From Blastobasis lacticolella (lineage: Eukaryota; Arthropoda; Insecta; Lepidoptera; Blastobasidae): a stretch of 64,000 nucleotides of DNA. This document shows positions 14,001-26,000 of the stretch, piece after piece. Position 1 is the first letter of the stretch. Every line of letters starts with the position of its first letter. The stretch spans positions 16,491,907 through 16,555,906 of the forward strand of contig LR990041.1 in NCBI GenBank assembly GCA_905147135.1, written 5' to 3'. Under the pieces are notes generated by a model. The model was given only the letters and a program-made list of their open reading frames with translations, did not search any database and was not told where the DNA came from. A program made the position numbers and the translations under genes.

Positions 14001-17000
14001 CTTTCGTAGCTAACCTAATCGAAGAAACCATGACAACAGTAAGTACCTGACTAAATATTTATAGTACCTATTCACTTGAATCAAGTACAAACTCGGTGAA
14101 TCAATTTTGGATAAATAGCTAATTAAACTGCCTGTTTTCTTGCGATTCCAGCCATCACGTACATCATACGGCCAACGAGTGGCGATGTTAGAATACATGC
14201 GAGCCCATCTCGCACTCGCAACGGGTCGACTGTATTGCCCAGACGCTACAAGGGAAAAGAAAAATTGTTAGCGGACTTCGCCGTGAAATTGAATGCTATC
14301 GGCGATGATTCAACTAAAACTGCAGACAAATGGATGAAGGTCAAATAAGAAGTAAATATCGGTTAATTTTTAATATAACATAGGTACATATTTATTAAAT
14401 TGGTATTTATTTTCAGACTATACAGGACTGGATATAAAAAATATGTCAGATATAAAAAAAAAGACCGTTAAATTCGGGAATATAAATCTGGCACTGGTGG
14501 TGGACCTTCTCTGGTGGGCGTGACCATTGGGTCACGCCCACCAGAGAAGGTCCACCATTGCAATAAAATAATAATAATTGCCATTGCATTGAAGGTAAGC
14601 ATTGGCTTAATGCCCTTCAACGCCAAACTGAAGCAGTCGAAGTGCAAGCTGCAGCGGTCAATAAAGTGTCAAAGGGCATAATTAGACAGGCCGTTGCGAT
14701 GGAAAATCTTGTAGAGTCGAATCACAACTGCCATAGAAAATCTAACTAAGTGATTACCTAAATTTGATTATCTACCACTCATTTAATTTCAACTTCATTA
14801 TTTGATTTATTATAGTTTAATGTGATCATTTCATTGTTACTGAGTCTGATTTAAATTAGTAACTGAATTGTGAATTTAAAGTTATAATTAACAAAATAGG
14901 TAGATTATTAAAGAAATTTCATAATTGAGATATGCTTTTGTTTATATCACTTACCAAGTAACCCAAACATCCCTTATTTGCCGATTTAAGTGCATTGTAG
15001 CGGCTCTTTGCCTCGCCCTTATCCTATTACGATGTTGTATCGGCAGTACAAACTGTATTTTCCAAGAAAAACTTAATAATCCACAATTCACAATAACTTT
15101 CCGTGAGCTAAATAGCATTCGTGTAATCTTCCGAAATTTCGACAGAGTCTTCCGATTTGAACTGTCAAATTTGTCATTCGGATTCCAGACCGATGCTTCA
15201 GAATACGGTTTTCCGAGTCGATCGACAAATTTGTCGATTCCGTATCCGAATCCGGTTTCCGAGCCGTTGTGAATACTGCTACTGGAGCCCTATTTTTGAA
15301 CCGCTCGCATTTACGCGAGCACTTGCTTTCGCCTGCCTTTTCTATCTTTAGCAACTTACCACGAATGTAAAAGAGATAGGTAGCGCACGCGAGAGCTCGC
15401 GTGGATGCGAACGGTTTCAAAAATAGAACCCTCACTTATACAAGGTGGAATCTTAGCGATAGCTTAAAACACCTAAGAATCAGCTATTATTTTATCAGAA
15501 ACATCTTTGTTGTTAGTGCCAAAAAAGTTGAGTATCTACCGCTGGTCTAGATGATACCTACTCGGTCGATACTACACCGGTAGTACATATATTATGATAC
15601 CTACTCGTACTTGTTTCATTCCTCAACTTCCAGAATACATGTAATCATTTTTACACCCAAAAATCACTAGGGCAGAGCAGCAAATCAGATAAATTACCAG
15701 ATCTATTCTACCGCATAGTTAAACGGCTTCCCACCCGAGAAAAACCAATAAGTAACACGTATAATTTGATTGTAAAGTTTTTATTACGGAATCCTTATGA
15801 AAACGTCGGCGAGCGTTGGCAATATGCTCGTAGAACGAGTTTCATTTAAGGGCGCCTGAATAAAAAGGAACTCGGCGAGGCGGCGGGCGTCGCGAAAATT
15901 AATCTGAGTTAATTAAATTTGATTTATTTATGGTAGCCAAGAGCCGGGGGGGGGCCGCCGCCGGTAATAGCACAACAATACGGCTAATGAGGGTCACTTT
16001 TAAGGCTTGCTGCGGATAATGGAGTTCCCATAGATTTGCGTCGCTCACCTGCGGCTCAGCCGGGGTCGCCGCGGAGATCGACTTTTAAAGTTCATGCTTT
16101 ATAATTCTCAGAAAGCGCAGTTCTACGACATCGGGCACGCTACTGGAAACGGTCTAAAAATAAAGAGGTCCGACGTTTGTTTGTGCGGCTCGCTGCAGGA
16201 TTTTTCGAGGCAATACGGGCGGGTGCTTCAACCCCCGTATTTGCTCAGCGCCAATTGGAAATTGCATTATTAAACCGCCTTTGTTTAGGCATCACAACAC
16301 TTACTTAAAAATCGAGCGCCGCGTCAGTTTCGTTCCTAAATTTGATTCATTGTCGAAATGGCTGTTGCATTGTTTCGCTGTACAAACACGTGTGTGTAAA
16401 CGTTACGTATCGCAACTACGGAAAGCGGTCTGAGTGCATAGTATTTGTGAAGATATAAATGATACCTACATGATAATGAAATAATCAGTAATGTAATGTA
16501 CAAGTATAAACGAACGCCTGTTATAAGTATTGGAGCAATTCACTTGTATAGACATCTATGATTCCATGTTAACGAAGAGTTACCTACCTACTGAAGCGCT
16601 AATTCTTTTTGATATAGTGGTGTTGTTATTTGTTTTATTGTATTAATATAACATTTATAAATTTTTAAAGTAATTGTTACCTAGGTGGATAGGTACCTTA
16701 TAAATGATATCTATCTAGATAAGTATATATTTAGAACTTTAAACAAGATAGATAAACAATATTATTAAAACGTTCATAGTTACATTGGGTAGGTAGGCTA
16801 CTCGCGTAGTTCATATTATTGACATAGAGTTTACATTATAGAAAATCTATAGGTATATGTTACAATGTCGCCATTGTAAAATCCTTCATGGAATTATGAT
16901 CCTTGACTATTGACATAGTAACGTTGACACCAATATTTGACGGTTTTAACCGCCTAATTTTGAAAGGTGTACAATAACGTAGGCGGCGGTAAAGGTTATA

Positions 17001-20000
17001 GACAACTCAATAATGTCGAATTATATATTTTCCTCTTTATAGTAAATTGCCAGTAAAATTATTTTAGTACATATTTTTCCACAATCTATCAAAATAACCT
17101 GAGTTCCTGTGAGCTTCAATGAGGAGTTTTCCAATAGGTATCTAAAGCATTCCTAACCACTCACTAGATGGCGCCCCGACAATTTTGGTAATTGATAATC
17201 GCTTGAAATAGGTTCTTAGCAAATACGATATAAACACTGGGTACGTTGTATTGGATAATATTGTATTTGTCAATAGTTTTCAACCATTTTAGAGGTTGTA
17301 ATAATAATGGAGCATAGTGCCAACTTCTATAAATATTTATTTTTACCTATACAGTTATGTTTATATTAATAAACATTTTATTTTTAAGTTACGTATTAAT
17401 CGGCTGCATGAAATCACTGCCACCATCATAACGATTAAAAAAAGATTACCAAAATTGTAGGAGCGCCATCTATTGATGCTTTTTGAAACCAACTATCAAT
17501 ACCTACTGGAAAACTCCTCATTGAAACTAAATTTAGGTAAGGTAGGTAGGGTTTCCATTGCTCTAATTTAGAGCGCTGTTTTAATGGAACTTAGAATCAC
17601 TTTATAATTAACGTTCACTTTCACGTTGCCAGGAATATTTATTGCATAGTAGAAAATAAAGTCGCTTCCCGCCGTCTGTCTCTCTGTGTATGTCGGTGTG
17701 TAGGTATATTTTACACTACGAGACGGATTTTAAAGCTGTTTTTAGCAATAGCTAGAGTGAATCAAGAGGAAGGTTTATGGTGTAGGACAAAATGTGAACG
17801 AAGTAGCGGCGGGCCAGCTAGTATCGATTAAAAAATATAATGAATATAAAATTTCGCTGAAACGTAGATAAAAGTAAATTTTAGAACACTACCTTTGTTC
17901 GGGATGTATATGTGATAAATAAATGATTCATCATTTATGTATCATTGATAAAGCTAAATTTAAATTATATCTTATATTTATCAATATGTTTAGATATAAT
18001 CAAACCCTATAATATAAAATTAAAAAATCAATTGCTGTTAGTTAGCGCGCAAAAGCTCGAGAACGGCTTTATTGATTTAAATATATTTTTTTATTCTGTT
18101 CGCTATAATACAAGGGTGGTTTATAAGTAAGAAAAAAAGCATAGGTAGAGTTGGTTTAGGGTAGGTGTATAGTAGGGGTAGGGTAGAGGTAGAGAAGATT
18201 AGGAGTAGAACACCAACCACGCGCCGTGAAGTCGCGCCGGGCCACGGCGAATTCGTGATTTGACACAGCAGGAAAAGCTCCACTCCAAAATCAAAATGCG
18301 AAACAGATCGTTATTCGTTAGTATACTCCATTGATTTTGTTCATTCGTGATGGCGTTAGGCGGTCACTTCGTTACGCTGGCGTTATACATAATGCTGTTT
18401 TTACGATAGCGTTAGCACTAAATTCGAGATAGGCCGTCTCTCTCCTGCACAGCTAGCACAAGTGTGCACGCGCCGCAGAGAGCGTTTATTTCCTTCTCTC
18501 AATACTAAGATAATAGAGATAGTAGTGTCTATGTAACACCTTTTCTCGATTATCGCACGTGAGAGCACACTCGTGCTGGACAATTTAGTATCCAGAATAA
18601 ATGATGCCACTTACTGTTCAACTCAGGCTCAACAGTTTAGGCTGTCTTGAAAACGAATCAGGGACGATTCACGGGCGTTCCACAAGATTTGCACTCAAGG
18701 GGGTATCCTAAGACTGGACTGGTAAAGTAAAGTGTACCTCCACTAGCGATGATCTATTTGATACTTTGGAAGTGTTGATAAACTTCTTATTCTTCTCAGT
18801 CTTGATCCGTTAGGTCAGAAATCGCAACTTCATAGGCAGGTACAGCGTCTTCACAACTTGAAAAAAACTTATTTTGTCATTCATTTTTGGGAACAACAAT
18901 AAATAACATATGGGCTGTAGGGGGGGGGGGGTGAGTTCTTTGTAACACCAGTTTTAGTTATCAGGCCCTATTTAATGTATTTCTATTAATCGAACTTACC
19001 GACCGATGAACATAAGTCTTAATTGTGTCGTTTTTTCATAATGGAATGGACGTCACAGGAAAATTTAAAACGATTATGGAAATGAGACGGTTTATTTTTA
19101 TGGGTTGTAGAGTGGTTCCCTGATCCGATTTATGTTTTCCTGTGACCTGATAGTCTATAATCTTCTTATTTATTTATTTAACAGTACACAAGATAACTTA
19201 TACAGAAATTACAGATTAGTTACGACACAACACGCACTACTTATCTCCAAACGAAATCTCTTCCAATAGGGCTTACATATACCAATATCCAAAATACCCA
19301 TTATTTTCCTTTCTTACCGTTAAATATTGGATTGAATGGATCAGGTCGTGTCGCCGCCCGGGATGCTCAACTCGTTGCCCTAGTTAATTATTAAAGTCCC
19401 TGCGCACACTTAATCATGGTTTCTTGCCAGCTTCAACAATGAATTGCTAGGTGGCGGTCTACTCTCGTTTCGCTGTGTCGTTTCGTACAAAGTTCGTTTC
19501 GCTATTATTAAACAAAACGATCTGCCAAACTAGTTTTCGTGGAATAGCCGTGTGGTGACCGGTAGAGTAGAATAGCACCAACCCCTTACACTCGTGGGTG
19601 TCGTACAAGGCGACTAACGTTTAGAGGCAAAATATCTAGTCTCCATAAACTGGAAAATGGGCAGCAGCGTTTTTCATTGTTATGTTTGCAACACTGCGAT
19701 CTCCAACCCGCCTGCCAAGCGTGGAGATTATGGCAATAACCTCCCCTTTTGCGGGAGAGGCCCAAAGTCCTGTAGTGGACTGTTATGGGCTGTGATGATG
19801 ATTTTGGCCTGGTGCTTTTTCATTAGAATCCTAATGGATTGTCGGATGCATCTGGCGGAAACTCGCATTGGTTATTAGATATGGATACTATTAGTTAGCT
19901 AAAACGATAGTAAAGCACGCCTTTCAAAATTTTCAGCGTATGTGAAGTATGCAAGCTTGACGGCTCTGTCATTTCCGCAGTCATTTGCATTTATAAGACG

Positions 20001-23000
20001 ATCATCTTGGCGTCACTATCCCGGTTGTGCTCTGTTCTACGCGCCATCAGAGCATCGGTTAGTGTTTAACTAATGTTCGAACCCAGCAGCGGCACCTATG
20101 AGTCGACCCCTTAATCATTTTGGTCACCGACGCTCTTAAAAGTAGCTAAAGCTTAAAGTGGCACCATAAATTCGGGATCATCTTCGAACTAAAGATTATG
20201 GTTGAATATCTCTGTCAACCACTTTATAACTATGTCTTCGAGCGGGTAGCTTCTATACATAGTATAAAACAAAGTAGCTTCTCGTCTGTATCTATTTACG
20301 CTTAGATCTTTTAAACTACGCAACGAATTTTAATTCAGTTTCCATCAATAGATTGAGTGATTCAAGACGAAGGTTTAATAGTAAGAAAAAAGGTAGGTAG
20401 GGGTAAACGTAGGTATACGCGAGCGAAGTCGCGGCGGGTCCATTAGTACTATTATAAAACTCATGTCTTTGGGCGAAGCGAGAGCGGCCGCGCCCGGGGC
20501 GGCGTCTCCATGTCAATGTTGATCTAGCCGCTGTCTGATTAAACAGCACAGCAGCTTACTTTCATTCCATTCTATTTTCCTCCACATCCATAATTAAATC
20601 ATAACAATGTTATATCTCTTCGCGTGATTCAGAAACGAAATTCGGATGCGGGTTACGTCGATTAACTTTTGCTTTGTACGTTTACACAGACGGAGTATCT
20701 ACGAACTGGCACGGGTGGCAGTGGCTTTGAGAGTAGGTACCTGCATATAGAGATGTCTGTCCCTACAATGGTTTTAGAAACAATTAATAACTAAATAGGT
20801 AGTTACTAGTGAAGGAACTTTTTTATGTTATTCGGTTGACAGACATTGATAACTCGCCTGGTGTTGCTGATGTCTATAGGCGGCGATGACCACTTTCCGT
20901 CAGGCCCGCTTGCCTGTTTGTCTGCCGTATAATATAAAAAAACAGTCAAGCACCTGATGGATAGAGGTCGCCACTGCCAATGGGTATATCTAAAACCCTG
21001 AAACACGTTGCTCTGGCATTTATAGGTAAATTCAATTCAAAATATTTATTTCATATTTATATTCGTAGTGTTAGTAACAATGAACTTAACCTAGTGTTAA
21101 TAACAGCAATTTATATAGTCAGTAATATTAATTCATTCATATGCGAACGAAGTCGCGGCGGATCCACTAATGTTTAATAAATTAAATGTTTTTCATTTGA
21201 GAATTTAGTTTATCCATACCCGGCTAAGTGCCCGACGCATGAAGCCCTATAGTATGCGCCCACATAGGGGAGTCCCACCGGTTTGGTAAAGCGTTCAGGA
21301 TGCTGTTCGAGGTGCTACGCAAGGGCCTTAGTAGTGACGCGTTTCTCTTGCGGATTATCTCGTAAAAACTATCTATGTGCGCCTCGGCGAACATAGGCAC
21401 AGCACTGTAGTAGCGCGGCGGCCACAGTAAACGACTCACCGAATTTGTCTAATTATTCAATAATTACGCTTTGTACATGAACTCTTCCACGCATCTATAC
21501 TTAATTACATCTTCTGGACACTTTTTTTGTTTATACTTTTTCTGTAGCTATGACTGAAAGAGGGTACACCATAACGTCAAGCTTTTTTCGTGGATTTTAT
21601 AATGATTAAAAGTAATATATATTAACAGTTATTTTTTTATTAAAATAACTAGCCGCATTTATCGATGCTAGCCGTGCCGATGTAGCTGAAGATGGGGCAT
21701 GACTGTCTAGGAACAGCCTATTCACTCTAGCCTTGAAGACGTCCAGATAATAATGATCAGGGAACACACTAGAAGGCAACGTGCATTTCATGCAGTCATT
21801 TACATTTTAAAGTGGATAGAAAAAAACTACATGGCAATCGTAACGAAACGCCCGTGCTAGACTTGTTCGATTGCTTTGAACGTCGTCGTTGAGTATAAAA
21901 AAGATACAAAGCCCGTAAAGTGCATTTTGTCACTATGTATGCTATGGATTTTTAACAGGGTTACTCACGTAAATAATTACGGAACTGCGTAGGCGTGCAC
22001 ATGTCAAAAGTGTAATAAATGGATGGACGAGGTATACTGAGGACCTTTCCCGCTCAGCGCTTCGGACTAATTGGCAAAGGGTTCGCGTCCGGGGCCCGCT
22101 TCGGGTAGCGCACAGTCGCTTCGATTATGTTTTTAATTGCAAACACTGACATAAATTCAGCTTTCAATATGCACCTTTATCTACTTACTACCATATTTAA
22201 ATCGATCTTAAAACAAAGCTGCGAACCATTTTGACTAACATCACTAAGTTTCTTCCAAACTATTCTCAACACATGTCAAAATGTTTGAAATGATTGGCCA
22301 TAGGCCGAAATGATTTTTAATTACACATTTCATGTGTCAAATCACATCGAGTGGCGACCACGTACCGGATATCTTAGCATAGAACGACCTTGTAAAGGTA
22401 GGGAGCCTGAAGAGGCTATTGTATGGAAGGCGTGGGGAGCTACGTCTTCCACATCGCCCGGCTCAGCGCCTCTCACGGACATCCTGCGGCTGAGATGACG
22501 ATTATGATGAACATAACATAACATCACATCAACATAACAACCCATAATAAACGTTATCTTCTTCTGGATAGAGCGTTCTCCACATCAGGTTTTGCCATAA
22601 ACTTCAGGTAGGGTAACTTGGGTAGGGGTAGGTTACCGGTCTAAGGTTCCTACGCTACCTCTACGCCAGTGATATGTTATCGCTACAGCTATCCTACCGA
22701 TATGGGCCTCCTTAAATGCTATACCAATCGGCTCAGTGCCATTTGTATTCATCGCCTCACTATGACCTTTATGGGGTCGTCCGTCCATTTCGTGGGAGGG
22801 GTGGGGGGGAAGAGCATCCTACGCTGCGACTTTTGGTTCGTCGTCGCCACTCAAGAACCTCTCCGCCTCATTAACCTTTGGTTCTGCGGGATACGTAGCT
22901 CGTACGTGCGGCGTACGTAAGTACGTGGCCTGCCAATTGCCACTTCAATCTTACGGCTCTAGAACCTATGCCGGTGAACGTAGTTCCTCCACGGCTATGT

Positions 23001-26000
23001 TCATTTCTGATATACTTACTCTGAGCTTAGCTATCTCCATCGCACTCTGAGTGATCCTGAAACTTCTTATGAGACCCTTCGTGAGATACCACGTCTCGTA
23101 ATTTATCACTGGCAATGCATATGATACTGTACAAAGACTTTACTTTACTACACTGTGGTATTTTGGACGACAAGATCTTTTTAGGAAAATAAATTTTTTT
23201 AATCATAAGATCTTCCGCTATTTTCTGAACACTGTCCAACTGAGGTGGATTCGTCGATGGACCTCTTTCTCGAAGTTGAATATACATACATACAAGGACT
23301 GTTTGTCCTATAGGACATATTCGTCAACTTCAAACGAAACCAAACCAAACTGGGGCGGGTGTTACATTCACATTCGCCATAAGTTTAGTTTTGTCCATAT
23401 TCATTTTTAGACTCAGAGTTGGGTGAATCTATTGAAGTCTTAGAGCATTGTGCCTAGCTCCTCCAGAGATTAGGCTATGACAGTGGCGAGCTCGTTACGG
23501 TGCTGAAATTCAACTAGGCGCAAAATAATGGTGTCCGATCCAGGACTCTGCGAACGTTGCTTTACTTTGGCTATCGATCTAGCAAGCACCATGCCAACTA
23601 GACCGCTTCTATGGATTTTAATCGTTACAATATTTTCTACTATTATGATTTTATATCATCATTTTAGGCCATCTCGGTGATGTCGTCGGAACATCTTGCC
23701 TTTGGTCAACCAGGGTTTCTTGTATTTGTTCTTGGCCGCCATAAAGTTAATTTTTGACTCCAGCGTCCATCCGAGCACCTCATGAGATAACCAGCCCACT
23801 GCCACTTCAATCTATCAATTTTTTTTTTAAGATTTTATTTTTAATCTGGCAACCCTATATCCGTAACACCGGCCCGTCTACGTATCTCGGTGTTAATGAT
23901 ACGAACCCATAGGCGGATACTACACACACGATATATATCGTGATACGTATCGTGATCCATATCGAGTAATATTTTGGATCGCAAGTCGACCCTACACACA
24001 CGATAAGAATCGTCGATATTTTCATTAGTCTATGCATTCTTTCATTCATTTTTATGGCTGAATAGACTAAGTTGCCAATGCCTAGCCTAAAAAAAAGCAT
24101 TTTTGACGCGTCGCTGGTGTATATTTACGATTTTTACGTATTTTTACCAAAACGACTGATAAAGCTAACGTTGCTATAGTTTTAGCATTAGGATTAAAAA
24201 TACGCGTGAAGAGATAAAAATGAGTAAAATTATGAGGATGAGGATCTTGTTGACTTTTTATACTTTTATAGTAACTGTCCAGGTCCATAATGGCCACAGC
24301 AGCTTGAAAATAAACACAAACAATGAAAATAAATTTGAAATTACGTTATTTATCTGTCAGTTTGACAGAAATGTCGTGATAAATATCGACTAGATACTAG
24401 ACGCTCGATATATATCGCACGATAGTTGATACGGATCGTAGATTTCTGGATTTTCGGAAATCCTGTGATCCGTATCACGATTCGTGATACTCTAGGCTAC
24501 ACACTCGATAAATATCGTGATCCTGCGTGAATCACGATATATATCGTGTGTGTAGTATTCGCTTTAGGGATATCCGTAGCATAACTCTCTCCATTGCTAT
24601 CTGCGCAATTTTTAGCCTTCGCATCATGCCATCTGTGAGTGTCCACATGTATGTTAGATTTAAAAATTTTCGACATTTGCCTGAAACTGACCCATCCCTA
24701 GCTGATTCTGCGCTTAATGTCGTCACTATTTGTTTTATACTTAGTATAAAACAAAGTCGCTTCCCGCCGTCTGTCCTTGCGCATACCTATGTATGTATTT
24801 TAATGCGGTTTTCAACAATAGATTGAGTGAAGATAAAGGTTTATAAGAAAGAAAAAAGGGTAGGTAGACATAAAGTAGGAGTACGCTAACGAAGTCGTGG
24901 TCCACTAGTTTAATAATATAAATGCAAAATAAGGATCTTGCTTGTGTGCCCGACACACAACTGGCCAACAAAGTGATCTCCAATGTTCCCCGTTTCCAAG
25001 TTGAGCTGTACGTACTTACAAGCACAGCAATATAACAATTTGAAGGTATTTACTACGCTACGGCACAAGTTCATTGTGTTCACTGTGTGGATGGAACGAA
25101 ATGACAAAGTGAATTGCAGACGGCTGCGATTTACAAGAAAATGTGGGCGTGTCGCCCCGCCCAGCGCTTCCTCGCCGGCGGGCGTAGCGGGGGGCCCGGC
25201 GGACTTATCTCGTAATACCTTCCCACCGGAACAGATACACTCCCAGTGCGCTGTTAAGTAATAAAGCGGCGCCATCTTGCCCTCATCTCCGCTCCGGAGG
25301 CAATAACGCTTTATGAGCGAGCGATATACCTGCCATAAACTGATCAAAGAGAACATCCCGTTTCATTTTACGGCTGTTGCCTACCTTGATTGTTCAACGG
25401 AACGGGGATAACTTACTTTTTATTTGTTCCATTGTTTTCCTCTTCTGGTACGTTATTTGCACAATTGCATTTTTGCGAGAGTTAATTTGGTAAACGTTTT
25501 TTTATTTCATTGAAGCGGGATTGGGTGGAGATGTGATTTGGCCCGATATGCCCGTTTAAAGATGATAGGTACTAATTTTCAGTAGGTCTGAGTATGTGTT
25601 TGGATATGTAAAATACAGATGCCTCGATTCGGACTTCAACCGATACGATACCGGTATAGGAAAAAGTATCGACAATAGGTACCGAACCGATACTGATACG
25701 GCCATTGTAGATTAGAAACAGACGAAAATATTTATAATGAACGTTTTCTTTGTAACAGCATCCTAGCCTATCTACCGGGTAGGATAACTAAATTACGATG
25801 GTTCACTTTGCATTTCACCTCGAATGAGAATCGAAAGTTACGAACGAAAATATAAAGTTATATAAATATAATTTTATTTTGGGTTATATTATTGCAATAA
25901 TCGTAGAGAAGTCAATATTAAAAAAAAATATAGCTTAAGATACTCGACAATAATGTAGCTTTCTATATATGAAGGAATTGGATTTCGTATTATTTATACC

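Larger units (their letters stand above)
13549..15275 (+). mobile_element. PIF/Harbinger-like element, degenerate, 1727 bp
   Basis: The left end TATTCACAA (13549-13557) and right end TTGTGAATA (15267-15275) are exact inverted repeats. The similarity continues imperfectly for about 40 bases (TCGAAACCG against TCGGAAACCG). The flanks are both CTG (13546-13548 and 15276-15278), fitting the 3 bp CWG/TWA target duplications of PIF/Harbinger elements. The only gene-like content is a Myb/SANT-like pseudogene in the same orientation. The DDE transposase is absent, so it is non-autonomous. The superfamily rests on the end structure plus the Myb/SANT content. Confidence 0.55.

Noticed and set aside
24910..25356. 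148-codon minus-strand frame
   Set aside because: No domain, no splice context, overlaps another open frame on the + strand; typical of a GC-rich non-coding island.
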